Shown one piece after another: positions 24,515 to 32,630 of a DNA stretch of 64,000 nt (position 1 is the stretch's first letter; every line of letters starts with the position of its first letter). The notes under the pieces were generated by a model. That model had not been told where the DNA came from. It worked only from the letters and a program-made list of their open reading frames with translations, and did not search any database. The position numbers were made by a program, and so were the translations under genes. Origin of the DNA: JAYQKL01 sp049889535 (GTDB lineage Bacteria; Pseudomonadota; Alphaproteobacteria; RS24); NCBI GenBank assembly GCA_049889535.1, contig JBMHDF010000018.1, positions 316,529-380,528 of the forward strand. The letters are read 5' to 3'.

Positions 24515-24630
24515 AAAGACCTCATAGAATGCGAAAGGGCAAAGCGTGTCGCAAAACCCAGTTCTTGTTGCGCCCCAATTTGGGCAATTTCCAATGTGAG
24601 TGCGCCGGGCAAATTGTGGGTTCTTTTTTT
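24511..24630 (-). pseudogene. Possible remnant reading frame coupled to the DUF2793 gene
   Basis: In the frame that ends with TGA at 24511-24513 there is an open stretch of 39 codons that includes LPGALTLEIAQIGAQQELG and ends FALSHSMRSL. It has no ATG of its own at the front. A run of eight A residues (24623-24630) lies at its start, and an ATG at 24634 would join it after a one- or two-base slip. The ATGA stop-start overlap with the DUF2793 gene is what a translated upstream gene would leave. I do not recognise the peptide. It may be a decayed gene end, or chance. Confidence 0.35.
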
Positions 24631-24634
24631 TCAT

Positions 24635-24865
24635 TAACACACGCATAAAAAAACACTGATGGCAATAATCCAAACAGCGCTTATGAAGCAATTAGAAAAA
24701 TTCTGATAGATTTGTGATGATGGCATAACATATACGCTAAAGCGTCACGCCCGTCAAGCCTAAAAACACAAATTTTTATTTTTTTTCAGTAGGTTAAAAA
24801 GAATTTGCGGGCATAAAATTGAAATTTATAAGAAATATAAATAACTTAAATTAGAGTATATTCGA
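24635..24865. other. AT-rich intergenic stretch between DUF2793 and ycgN genes
   Basis: I see no gene. The stretch is strongly AT-rich, especially 24765-24865. It contains no clear hairpin terminator for the minus-strand ycgN-like gene ending at 24866, and no convincing promoter pair. Together with the possible remnant at 24511-24630 it forms the least coding-dense part of the window. Confidence 0.5.
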
Positions 24866-25345
24866 TCACTCATTCACCTCATCCCAGACATAATCTTCAG
24901 GCGCGGCATTGGCTTTTGTTTCAGGCAAAGTTTTGCCCTGTACCGAGTGACCCTGCTGGTGCATCAACTCTGGCCCATTAGCAATCAGTGGGTGCCAGTC
25001 CGGTAATTCTTTCCCTTCATGCAATAAACGATAAGCACAGCTTGTTGGCAACCAAGCGGCGATATTTGGCAAATTCTCAGGGGTGATTTTCAAACAATCT
25101 GGTACTTGGCTTTGTCGGTTTTGATAATTCGTACACCGACAAGTTTGCGTGTCCAGCAATTTACAAGAGAGCCGGGTGTAATGCAGCTCATCAGTATCGG
25201 CATCAACCAATTTTACCAAACAACATTTTGCGCAGCCATCACAAAGCGCTTCCCACGCCTCATGCGATAATTCTGATAGGGGTTTTTGCTGCCAAAAATA
25301 TTGCGGGCGGCATTGCTTATTTATCTGCTTAGATTTATCTGTCAT
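24866..25345 (-). CDS. YcgN/UPF0260 family cysteine-cluster protein
   Basis: The 159-residue protein has the family signature LCDGCAKCCLVKL near residues 34-46, the LSCKLLDTQTCRCTNY segment, DCLKITPEN, and LPTSCAYRLL. The spaced cysteines would bind zinc or an iron-sulfur centre. Members of UPF0260 are widespread in proteobacteria, and their role is not established. The gene is divergent from the sulfite reductase operon with a 139-bp gap. The ribosome binding site before the ATG at 25345 is weak. Confidence 0.9.
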   Translation of the reverse strand: MTDKSKQINKQCRPQYFWQQKPLSELSHEAWEALCDGCAKCCLVKLVDADTDELHYTRLSCKLLDTQTCRCTNYQNRQSQVPDCLKITPENLPNIAAWLPTSCAYRLLHEGKELPDWHPLIANGPELMHQQGHSVQGKTLPETKANAAPEDYVWDEVNE

Positions 25346-25382
25346 GACTTATAAGGTTAAAGAAAAAAATGCATTTTTCAAT

Positions 25383-25405
25383 TTATACATTATTTTTTTG
25401 TATAA
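25383..25405. promoter_or_regulatory. Inverted repeat upstream of the sulfite reductase operon
   Basis: TTATACA (25383-25389) and TGTATAA (25399-25405) are exact inverted copies separated by nine bases, in the gap between the divergent ycgN-like and DUF2849 genes. The position suits an operator, and the TATAAT just to the right (25401-25406 with flanks) could be a -10 element. The bound regulator is unknown, and the AT-rich setting makes chance repeats fairly likely. Confidence 0.35.
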
Positions 25406-25460
25406 TATATAAATTCACATTAAAAAACTTGATTTAATGGATGATTGAGATTATTTTGCG

Positions 25461-25478
25461 CTCACTTTCAAAAGTGAG
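25461..25478 (+). promoter_or_regulatory. Hairpin that covers the DUF2849-cysI ribosome binding site
   Basis: CTCACTTT (25461-25468) and AAAGTGAG (25471-25478) are perfect inverted copies two bases apart. The right arm holds the GTGAGG that serves as ribosome binding site for the ATG at 25485. Base pairing would hide most of it, with the tight turn using at least one pair. This could set a low translation rate or respond to a condition; it is read from sequence only. Confidence 0.45.
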
Positions 25479-25484
25479 GCAGTC

Positions 25485-25805
25485 ATGGCACAACATAGTT
25501 CAAAAGGCGCGCGTTTCCAGGCAATCACGGCTAATCGGCTGAGTGATGGCGAGGTGGTGTATTTCACGCCTGAAAACAATTGGCAGACTGATTTCCAGTC
25601 CGCTTGTGTTTTTGACGGCCCAGAAACCATAGAGAAACAGCTTACCAAACTCGCGACTCAACAAACTGAGCTTGAAGTGGTTGGTGTCTATGCGTTTGAA
25701 GTTGAAAAATTTAATGATGCCTATCAACCTGTCAGTGTGCGCGAGACCATACGCGCCGCCGGCCCGACCATTCGAAAAGATTTAGGCAAACAGGCGCAAG
25801 CCTAG
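25485..25805 (+). CDS. DUF2849 protein, sulfite reductase operon
   Basis: The 106-residue protein matches DUF2849, found upstream of siroheme sulfite/nitrite reductase genes in alphaproteobacteria. Recognisable parts are the N-terminal KGARFQAITANRLSDGEVVYF and the region VVGVYAFEVEKF, a small beta-rich protein without membrane segments. Its exact role is not known; gene order suggests help with CysI assembly or sulfite handling. cysI follows after 16 bases. A hairpin hides its ribosome binding site, so expression of the operon may be controlled at translation. Confidence 0.85.
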   Translation: MAQHSSKGARFQAITANRLSDGEVVYFTPENNWQTDFQSACVFDGPETIEKQLTKLATQQTELEVVGVYAFEVEKFNDAYQPVSVRETIRAAGPTIRKDLGKQAQA

Positions 25806-25821
25806 AACACGGAATAGAACC

Positions 25822-27480
25822 ATGTATCGTTATGATGAATTTGACCATAAATTAGTGCAAGATCGCGTCCAGCAATTTCGCGGTCAGGTCATGCGCCGTG
25901 TCAAAGGTGAAATTAGTGAGGACGCTTTTAAACCTCTGCGCCTGATGAATGGCCTCTACCTCCAACTGCACGCTTATATGCTGCGCGTTGCCATACCTTA
26001 TGGCACACTTAACAGCCGGCAAATGGATAAGCTTGCCGATATTGCCGATAAATATGATCGCGGTTATGGCCATTTCACCACCCGTCAAAATATTCAATAT
26101 AATTGGCCGAAACTTGAAAAAGTTCCAGATTTGCTTGAGGAATTAGCCGAGGTTGAAATGCATGCCATCCAAACATCCGGCAATTGCATTCGCAATGTCA
26201 CCGCCGACCAATATGCTGGTGTGATTGATGGCGAAGTTGAAGACCCGCGCGTGATTTCTGAAATCATTCGCCAGTGGTCAACATTCCACCCCGAATTTTC
26301 ATATCTACCCCGCAAATTCAAAATCGCTGTTACCGCGCATGAAAATGACCGCGCTGCTATCCGCTTTCATGATATTGGCATTGTTTGCGTCACCAATGAT
26401 AAAGGCGAAAATGGCTATGAAGTGCATGTTGGTGGCGGGCTTGGGCGCACACCTTTTATTGCCAAAAAATTGCGCGATTTTGTGCCAGCCCAACAATTAC
26501 TCGCTTATTTAGAAGCCGTGATGCGGGTATATAACCAAGCCGGGCGCCGCGATAATGCCTATAAGGCGCGCATTAAAATTCTTGTTCATGAATTGGGACA
26601 AGAAGAAATGACCAAACGGGTCGAAGCCGAATTTGCACATATAGATAAAGCCAATGTTTTGACAGTGCCAGAAAAAGAACTGGCTCGCATTGCCGCTTAT
26701 TTTGCGCCACCTGCCTATGAAACTCTTGAGGCTGACAGCGCAAGATTTGACCAAAACCTTGCCGAACATGCTGATTTTGCGCGTTGGGTCGATACGAATA
26801 TTGTCGCGCATAAAATACCTGGTTATGCGATTGTGAATATCTCACTCAAACCTATTGGTGGCATTCCTGGCGATGCGAGTTCCGAGCAGATGCGCGTGAT
26901 TGCTGACATAGCCCGCCATTACGGCTTAGATGAAATTCGCGTGACGCATGAGCAGAACCTTGTTTTGCCGCATGTCAAAAAAGATGATTTGAAAACTATT
27001 TATGACCAGCTTCTGGCACATAATCTCGCCACCGCCAATCATGGTCTTATCAGCGACCAGATTGCCTGCCCGGGGCTGGATTATTGCGACCTTGCCAATG
27101 CCCGCTCCATACCTTTGGCGCAGGAAATTTCCAATCGTTTTGCCGATATTGACCGGCAAAAAAACATTGGTGAGCTGAAAATTAAAATTTCAGGTTGCAT
27201 CAATGCTTGCGGGCATCACCATGTTGGCCATATTGGTATTTTGGGTGTTGATAAAAAAGGCACCGAGTTTTACCAAATCACGCTTGGCGGCACCTCAGAC
27301 GAGACCGCCGCTATTGGAAAAATCACTGGTGCCGCTTTCACAGAGCATGAAGTGGTTGATGCGATTGAAACAATTGTCGAGACCTATATCAGCCTGCGCG
27401 AGGGTGAGGAGCGCTTCCTCGACACCTATCGCCGTGTTGGCATTGACCCGTTTAAGGAGCGCCTTTATGCCTCTCATTAA
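25822..27480 (+). CDS. cysI: Sulfite reductase hemoprotein (nitrite/sulfite reductase family)
   Basis: This 552-residue enzyme carries a siroheme coupled to a [4Fe-4S] cluster and reduces sulfite to sulfide in six electrons. The cluster cysteines are Cys416 and Cys422 (ACPGLDYC) and Cys459 and Cys463 (SGCINACGHHHVGHIGILG). The N-terminal half has YGHFTTRQNIQYNWP and TSGNCIRNV, the siroheme-pocket segments of the first repeat. The gene lies between DUF2849 and DUF934 genes, the latter overlapping it by 14 bases. No CysJ flavoprotein or CysH is adjacent, so the electron donor (probably ferredoxin) is elsewhere. Sulfite reductase is favoured over nitrite reductase from the neighbours. Confidence 0.92.
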   Translation: MYRYDEFDHKLVQDRVQQFRGQVMRRVKGEISEDAFKPLRLMNGLYLQLHAYMLRVAIPYGTLNSRQMDKLADIADKYDRGYGHFTTRQNIQYNWPKLEKVPDLLEELAEVEMHAIQTSGNCIRNVTADQYAGVIDGEVEDPRVISEIIRQWSTFHPEFSYLPRKFKIAVTAHENDRAAIRFHDIGIVCVTNDKGENGYEVHVGGGLGRTPFIAKKLRDFVPAQQLLAYLEAVMRVYNQAGRRDNAYKARIKILVHELGQEEMTKRVEAEFAHIDKANVLTVPEKELARIAAYFAPPAYETLEADSARFDQNLAEHADFARWVDTNIVAHKIPGYAIVNISLKPIGGIPGDASSEQMRVIADIARHYGLDEIRVTHEQNLVLPHVKKDDLKTIYDQLLAHNLATANHGLISDQIACPGLDYCDLANARSIPLAQEISNRFADIDRQKNIGELKIKISGCINACGHHHVGHIGILGVDKKGTEFYQITLGGTSDETAAIGKITGAAFTEHEVVDAIETIVETYISLREGEERFLDTYRRVGIDPFKERLYASH

Positions 27481-27970
27481 AAACAAAAACTTTCAGGATG
27501 ACCCCTTCACCCGTGTTGCTGATGAGCTAGAGCTGCCAGAGGGTGCGGTGATTGTCACACTTGAGCGCTTGAAACGTGATGCTGACCAACTCATGGCACG
27601 CAAGTCAGATTTGGGGGTTGTTATTCAGGCTGACAATATTGGCAAAACACAATTAGGCGAGGATGTGCGGGAGCTCACACCCTATCTTGAGTGCTTATCT
27701 GTCATTGCGCTTGAATTTCCAAGCTTTCGCAATGGCCGAGCTTATAGTTCTGCCCGTATTTTGCGCGATGAGCTGAAATATAAAGGGGAAATCCGCGCCA
27801 TTGGCGATGTCGCTTATGACCAATGGGCCTATATGGCGCGTTGTGGGATTGATGCGTTTGAGGTGAATCAAGATGTCACGCTTGAACAATTCAACACCGC
27901 AATGGCTGAACTGTCAGACGTCTATCAACCTGCTGCTGACACACAAAACGCCATTCCATGGCGCCGCTAA
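27467..27970 (+). CDS. DUF934 protein, sulfite reductase operon
   Basis: The 167-residue protein matches DUF934, encoded next to cysI or cysH in many proteobacteria. The typical end of the domain is LECLSVIALEFPSFRNGRAYS, then ARILRDELKYKGEIRAIGDVAYDQ and a cysteine in YMARCGIDAFEV. Its biochemical role is unknown. The start is the ATG at 27467, inside the end of cysI with AAGGAG just upstream, and not the long upstream frame that shares no sequence sense. Its stop overlaps the convergent dadA-like stop by four bases. Confidence 0.88.
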   Translation: MPLIKNKNFQDDPFTRVADELELPEGAVIVTLERLKRDADQLMARKSDLGVVIQADNIGKTQLGEDVRELTPYLECLSVIALEFPSFRNGRAYSSARILRDELKYKGEIRAIGDVAYDQWAYMARCGIDAFEVNQDVTLEQFNTAMAELSDVYQPAADTQNAIPWRR

Positions 27971-29241
27971 GCTCGGTTGAGACAAAATACCGTTGTGTCA
28001 ATTTCAGTTGTTCTTTGAGCCAATTTATCGGCCAAAAGCCGCGCTGAACCATGCGAAAATGTCCAGCCAAGTGAGCCATGCCCCGTATTAAGCCATAAGT
28101 TTTCATCATCAGGGGCGCAGTCAATAATCGGCGCGCCATCTGGTGTCATTGGCCGCAGACCTGACCAGGCTGAACCTTTTGCAAACTGCGCCACATCAGG
28201 AAACAGAGCTTGCATTCGCGCCGCTATCGCATTGATGCGGTGCGGGTTCACACCTTTCGCAACCCCAATTTCGGCATATCCTGCAATCCGCAGACGCTGC
28301 CCCAAACGCGAAATCACCAGACGATGGGATAAGTCTGTCAAAGAGGCTTGCGGCGCAGCGGCCTCATTTTCAATATTAACTGTTAACGAATAACCTTTGA
28401 CTGGCAATATCGGCAGCCGCAGCCCAAACGGTGCTACCAATTCCTGTGATGCCGTGCCCGCGCATATAACAAAGGCATCAGCCTTTAATGTGAGATTATT
28501 GGCTTCAGGCGAAGTCATTTCAAGCGCAGTTAATATTCCATTTTCACGATGAAACCCGACGGCTTGGTTCTGGAGATAAACCGTGCCCCCTGCATCTTGA
28601 AATGCGCTCGCAAGTTTTTTTGTAAATTGCGCCGCATCGCCACTTTCATCACGCGCCCCCCATAAAGCAACACGCACCAAACCCGTTTCAACCGCATAAC
28701 GCAAAGCAGGCTCTTGTTGATATAAATCAGCGCCTTCCAGCCAATGAATATCCGCACCCTGCCCGCGCAGGGTTTCATAATGCTCGCGCAAAGACGGGAG
28801 AGGATAGTCAGGGCCAAAAAGCTGCAAAATGCCATTTTGGCGATCATCATAATGAAACTCATTGCCGAGCTTTTGCCGCGTCATGTGTAAACATTCCAGG
28901 CTATATTGCGCTAAATGCCAATTTCGAATTGTGCCTTGCTGATAGGCTTGCGGGCGGCTGTTTTGCCAAAATTGATAGAGCCATTTCCATTGATTTGGGT
29001 CGGCGCGCAGGCGCAGTCGATACGGCTTTTCCCGAAAAAGATGGCGCAAATAATCCTTCACCAAACCAGGTCGCGACCAAGGGGCACTTTCGGTCACAGC
29101 GATTTGGCCACCATTGGCAAAACTTGTCGCCTGCGCCACATCTGGCCCTGCTTCAATCAAGCTTACTTGATGTCCATCTTGGCACAATTCCCAAGCAGTC
29201 GTCACGCCAACAACGCCACCGCCAATCACTATGACATGCAT
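27967..29241 (-). CDS. D-amino acid dehydrogenase-like FAD oxidoreductase (DadA family)
   Basis: The 424-residue flavoprotein starts with the dinucleotide fold VIGGGVVGVTTAWELCQDG and continues as a DAO-superfamily protein. It has the DadA-type ATSFANGGQIAVTESAPWS, the substrate-side region LPVKGYSLTV, and the C-terminal FAD segment LWLNTGHGSLGWTFSHGSARLLADKL. DadA oxidises D-amino acids, mainly D-alanine, and passes electrons to the respiratory quinone pool. No alanine racemase lies next to it. Its stop overlaps the convergent DUF934 gene. Confidence 0.88.
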   Translation of the reverse strand: MHVIVIGGGVVGVTTAWELCQDGHQVSLIEAGPDVAQATSFANGGQIAVTESAPWSRPGLVKDYLRHLFREKPYRLRLRADPNQWKWLYQFWQNSRPQAYQQGTIRNWHLAQYSLECLHMTRQKLGNEFHYDDRQNGILQLFGPDYPLPSLREHYETLRGQGADIHWLEGADLYQQEPALRYAVETGLVRVALWGARDESGDAAQFTKKLASAFQDAGGTVYLQNQAVGFHRENGILTALEMTSPEANNLTLKADAFVICAGTASQELVAPFGLRLPILPVKGYSLTVNIENEAAAPQASLTDLSHRLVISRLGQRLRIAGYAEIGVAKGVNPHRINAIAARMQALFPDVAQFAKGSAWSGLRPMTPDGAPIIDCAPDDENLWLNTGHGSLGWTFSHGSARLLADKLAQRTTEIDTTVFCLNRA

Positions 29242-29250
29242 TTATTTAGC

Positions 29251-30414
29251 CTAGTCAGTTTCGTTTTTCGTTTCATGAGGTGGCACAAACGCTTCAGGAA
29301 CCTCGTCCAGCACAACATTTGTGGGTGTTTCGATATAGAGAGATTGACTTGGGAAAGCAAAACCTGACCCCGCTTTCTCAACAATTTCTTTAATCGCAAA
29401 AGCAAGGTCTTGCTTATGCTGATGCCATTCATCCCAATCAGTTGTCCGCGTAAAGCAATAAACCATCATATCAATTGAGCTGGCATTAAAACTATCTACA
29501 TAAACCGTGCACGCTACATCTTCATCATCGCTAACAAAATGCTCATTCGCCTTCAGCCAGTTAAGAATATTATCGCGGATTTCTTTCATCTGCGCGACAC
29601 TTGTTCGATATTCAAGACCAACTTGCCAATGAATGCGTCGATTGGTCATTGTGGAATAATTCACCACCGCATGGTCGGAAAACATATTATTGGGAACTGT
29701 GACCGCAACTTTATCAAATTGGCGAATGCGGGTTGACCGAAACCCAATATGCTCAACATGCCCATGCACAACACCTGTCACTTGAACATTGTCACCAATT
29801 TTAAAACGCTTCTCGACCAGAATAGAAAGCCCACCAAGCAAGTTTTTGAATAAATCTTGTGCGCCAAGCGCTACCGCGACGCCAAATAGGCCAAAACCAG
29901 CAATAATGGGGGCAATCTCTATGCCCCAAATTTGTAAAATCGTCGCCAGCCCCATCAGCACCACCCCAGAGCGCATAACCGTTTTCAACCAGTTGATAAT
30001 TTCTTGCGATAAAATCTCTTGAATTTTTTCTAACAATTCTGACAGCGGCGACACAGCTTCATAAAAGGACCAGAAAATGCCGATGGCAATTAAGGTGCGC
30101 AGCGATTTATCAGCCAGTTCAGCGGGCAGGCCAGTAAGGTTTAAAAACTCAAACCCAAAAAAAGCGCCAAGAATTAGGAAAAAGAATTTAAGGGGCTTTT
30201 TCAGTGCCTCAAGCAATAAATCGTCAATATCGGTTTGGGTGCGATGCGTGAACCGGCTCATCGCAGATAAAACAAACCGTGTAAAAAGCCCGCGCAAAAC
30301 AGCAAAAAACAAAAATATGCCCAAAGCGCCAATTAAATTACCGCCGCCAATACCATAAGAGCCTGCGCTCCAAACAGTGACGATAAGCCGCCATAATTCT
30401 TGTAAATTTTCCAT
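29251..30414 (-). CDS. MscS-family mechanosensitive ion channel
   Basis: The 387-residue membrane protein has an N-terminal set of about four helices, the pore helix region LFGVAVALGAQDLFKNLLGGLSI, and the MscS beta-domain with FKIGDNVQVTGVVHGHVEHIGFRSTRIRQFD and VTVPNNMF. MscS channels open on membrane tension to release solutes after hypo-osmotic shock. The start is ATG at 30414 with AAAGG upstream; a TTG at 30429 is less likely. It follows the DUF1491 gene closely. Confidence 0.93.
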   Translation of the reverse strand: MENLQELWRLIVTVWSAGSYGIGGGNLIGALGIFLFFAVLRGLFTRFVLSAMSRFTHRTQTDIDDLLLEALKKPLKFFFLILGAFFGFEFLNLTGLPAELADKSLRTLIAIGIFWSFYEAVSPLSELLEKIQEILSQEIINWLKTVMRSGVVLMGLATILQIWGIEIAPIIAGFGLFGVAVALGAQDLFKNLLGGLSILVEKRFKIGDNVQVTGVVHGHVEHIGFRSTRIRQFDKVAVTVPNNMFSDHAVVNYSTMTNRRIHWQVGLEYRTSVAQMKEIRDNILNWLKANEHFVSDDEDVACTVYVDSFNASSIDMMVYCFTRTTDWDEWHQHKQDLAFAIKEIVEKAGSGFAFPSQSLYIETPTNVVLDEVPEAFVPPHETKNETD

Positions 30415-30425
30415 TTGTTGGCCTT

Positions 30426-30755
30426 TCAAATTGCCTCAATTGGTTCATCAATAAAATGACGACCATGCCGATCTTCAATTTCCACTACCCAGAGGTCAGG
30501 GTCAAGATTGATTTCACGCTTAATTGCCACATCAATCTCTGTTTCGGCGGATTGCGCCTGCAAAACACGCCAAACCCGCGCCCCCTCAAGCCCTGTGAAC
30601 GGGGCATAAAGTGTTGCTTGCCCCGATAAAAAATTGAGCTTGAGCAGCACCGAACCAGCATCTTTATCGCCGCGATGGATAACCGCCGCCATGGCACCGC
30701 CAGCCTGAGCGCGTCTGATGAGGGCATTGACCCAAATATGTGCTTTTAATCGCAT
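30426..30755 (-). CDS. DUF1491 family protein
   Basis: The 109-residue protein begins MRLKAHIWVNALIRRAQAGG, the DUF1491 start, and continues with GSVLLKLNFLSGQATLYAP and RVWRVLQ, ending in WVVEIEDRHGRHF. This is a small alphaproteobacterial family of unknown function. I chose the ATG at 30755 because family members start at this point; the upstream ATG at 30794 adds a hydrophobic tail not seen in the family. The stop abuts the MscS gene start region. Confidence 0.85.
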   Translation of the reverse strand: MRLKAHIWVNALIRRAQAGGAMAAVIHRGDKDAGSVLLKLNFLSGQATLYAPFTGLEGARVWRVLQAQSAETEIDVAIKREINLDPDLWVVEIEDRHGRHFIDEPIEAI

Positions 30756-30850
30756 GGTTTTGATTAGCACAATCTTGAAAATAATTGCAAACAAGGGGTT
30801 GCCGAATTGTGTTGAGAATTCTAACTTTTCAATAGATTGAGGAGCATAGA

Positions 30851-31258
30851 ATGTCTTTAGAAAATCTTATTGAGGATTTTTCCCTATTTGCGGATTGGGA
30901 GGACCGATATAAATACATCATAGAACTTGGTAATAATTTAGAGCCCCTCAGCGATGACGAGCATAATGAGCGCAATAAAGTGCCGGGTTGTGTGTCACAA
31001 GTATGGCTGATTAAGCAAGGCGATAAAAACAAAATGTATTTTCGTGGGGATAGTGACGCCCATATTGTGCGCGGGCTGGTCGCGATTTTACTGATGCTCT
31101 ATTCAGATAAATCTGCTCAGGAAATATTAGAGGTTGATGCTCAAGATGCATTTAGAAAACTAGGGCTGGGTGAGCATTTAACCCCTCAACGCTCTAACGG
31201 ATTTCAATCAATGGTTGCACGCATTCGCCATGAGGCCGAGTCAGCCCTTCAATCGTGA
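30851..31258 (+). CDS. sufE: Sulfur acceptor protein SufE
   Basis: SufE takes the persulfide from cysteine desulfurase SufS and passes it to the SufBCD scaffold for iron-sulfur cluster assembly. The 135-residue protein has the active-site loop NKVPGCVSQVW with Cys47, FRGDSDAHIVRGLVAIL, and a C-terminal LTPQRSNGFQSMVARI, all standard. The start has GAGGAG ten bases upstream. It stands apart from a suf operon, which is usual in alphaproteobacteria, where it neighbours the DUF6456 gene. Its 3' end overlaps that convergent gene by 18 bases. Confidence 0.95.
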   Translation: MSLENLIEDFSLFADWEDRYKYIIELGNNLEPLSDDEHNERNKVPGCVSQVWLIKQGDKNKMYFRGDSDAHIVRGLVAILLMLYSDKSAQEILEVDAQDAFRKLGLGEHLTPQRSNGFQSMVARIRHEAESALQS

Positions 31259-31978
31259 TTTGGCTTTAAAAGCATAAAATTCAGCGAGCCGTCGCAGGGC
31301 AAATTTCAACACAAGCTTGGCTGACCGCCGTGGCCATTTAAGTTTCTTTTCAGCCATTTCAAAACCAATATTTTGACAACAAACCAATTTCACAATATCG
31401 CTTAAATCCTCACCAATATAGTCAAACGCGCGGTCGACTCTTCGGCTTGCATCCAACACATGGTTTGGCAACTCATAACCCTGAGCCGTTTTGTTTTTTG
31501 ATAGGGGACGGGTTAAATCCACCGACATATTAGCTGGCGTCATGGATATTTCATAATCTGTAATCAGCCGTTCAGCGGCGGATAATTCTTCTTCTGTAAA
31601 TAAAATGGAACCCGCACCATTATGGCGACGCAACCAATCAATTGGAGAGTGCAGGCGCGCTAAATTTCCACTTTCAGTATAGGTATGAAGCACATGCTGT
31701 GCTTGAAAATTATTATCATTACTTTGGCGCAAATAATGCCCTTGCCCTGCTTGTGAAAGAAAATATACACCCGATACTTTTTTTGATGCGACCAGCAAAT
31801 CCGCTTTTACAAACTCTTGCACAATTTCTTGTGATAAGCGCATAACCGGCTTTTTCCAGCGATTACGCGCCACCATTAATCCAAAGCCATCAAATTGTTG
31901 AGCGGTTAGAAGAAACGATTGCGGCTCCGATAAACGCCGCGCCATTTTATGAAAAACCTGCTGATATTTGGCCTGCAT
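31241..31978 (-). CDS. DUF6456 protein, probable DNA-binding regulator
   Basis: The 245-residue protein has an N-terminal region resembling a winged helix (PVMRLSQEIVQEFVKADLLV, then VYFLSQAGQGHYLR). Its C-terminal DUF6456 domain has ELPNHVLDASRRVDRAFDYI, VKLVCCQNIGFEMAEKKLKW and PRRSAKLVLKFALRRLAEF. The family is alphaproteobacterial and its role is not established to my knowledge. The ATG overlaps the stop of the DnaA-domain-like gene by one base (TAATG at 31976-31980), so the two proteins are made together and may act together. The 3' end overlaps sufE on the other strand by 18 bases. Confidence 0.78.
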   Translation of the reverse strand: MQAKYQQVFHKMARRLSEPQSFLLTAQQFDGFGLMVARNRWKKPVMRLSQEIVQEFVKADLLVASKKVSGVYFLSQAGQGHYLRQSNDNNFQAQHVLHTYTESGNLARLHSPIDWLRRHNGAGSILFTEEELSAAERLITDYEISMTPANMSVDLTRPLSKNKTAQGYELPNHVLDASRRVDRAFDYIGEDLSDIVKLVCCQNIGFEMAEKKLKWPRRSAKLVLKFALRRLAEFYAFKAKSRLKG

Positions 31979-32385
31979 TAACTGTCCTCGCTCTGCGTTA
32001 AACCCAAAGAGCCAGCCAGTGACTTAACGCCCAATTCGAGATAATCAATTGCAAGATCATGCGCTGCCTCATCGCGCAAAAACTCAACGCGCTGACATGC
32101 ATGAGAAACGCTGGTGCGGTCGCGTTTAAAAATAATCCCAATATTTGATAAAGTCTGGCTGAAAATAATATGGCACAAATATTGGGAAATCTGACGCGCT
32201 TCAGAAACTTTTTGCCGCCCTTTTTTTGCCCCCATAATGGCCAATACAGGCACGCGATAGGCCAAACCAATATTACCAACCACCAGTTGTGCGCAGGCCA
32301 AATGTCGTATGGCCTCAACATCAGGATTTTCAAGACGCAAAAAACCCGCCCGTCGCTTTTTACAAAATGTTTGATAGCGCTTCAT
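31978..32385 (-). CDS. Stand-alone DnaA domain IV-like DNA-binding protein
   Basis: The 135-residue basic protein ends in a helix-turn-helix closely resembling DnaA domain IV, the part that reads DnaA boxes. The segment is VSEARQISQYLCHIIFSQTL, followed by SNIGIIFKRDRTSVSHACQRVE, which matches the DnaA signature around DHTTVLHA. There is no AAA+ ATPase domain, so it cannot be an initiator itself. It could bind DnaA-box-like sites and compete with or act beside DnaA. The start has GGAGGG upstream. It is coupled to the DUF6456 gene. A TTTTCCACA, one base from the DnaA-box consensus, lies about 100 bases upstream. Confidence 0.8.
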   Translation of the reverse strand: MKRYQTFCKKRRAGFLRLENPDVEAIRHLACAQLVVGNIGLAYRVPVLAIMGAKKGRQKVSEARQISQYLCHIIFSQTLSNIGIIFKRDRTSVSHACQRVEFLRDEAAHDLAIDYLELGVKSLAGSLGLTQSEDS

Positions 32386-32446
32386 CCCTTGCCCTCCACC
32401 TTTTTCTTTAACTCAATTTTTGACCAGTTTTTCAAGAAGTGAAAAT

Positions 32447-32490
32447 AATTGACTTTTACATTTATAATCAATTAGTTAAGTTTTTCCACA
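32447..32490. promoter_or_regulatory. Candidate operator and DnaA-box-like site in divergent regulatory gap
   Basis: The 245-bp AT-rich gap between the DnaA-like gene and the winged-helix gene contains AATTGA (32447-32452) and its exact inverse TCAATT (32468-32473), 15 bases apart. It also contains TTTTCCACA at 32482-32490, which differs from the DnaA box TTATCCACA by one base. Either could be bound by the DnaA-like or winged-helix proteins encoded on both sides. This is inferred by eye. Confidence 0.4.
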
Positions 32491-32630
32491 ACCCATAGTT
32501 GAATGTTATAAATTATAAAAATTTGACCTAAAGCCCGATTCTGTTCTTTATTTGAATTCATAATCATAATCGTAAAATTTGTTGCGTTGTTCTGCGTCCA
32601 AACTCATTGTGAATTAAGGGAGAGGCGCCA

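Noticed and set aside
24515..24691. N-terminal extension of the DUF2793 protein by 59 residues
   Set aside because: The extra residues read as noise with many cysteines, while the ATG at 24514 has a ribosome binding site and matches the family start.
27203..27466. Long upstream part of the frame that contains DUF934
   Set aside because: It lies wholly inside cysI in another frame and is not like any protein; the DUF934 start at 27467 has its own ribosome binding site.
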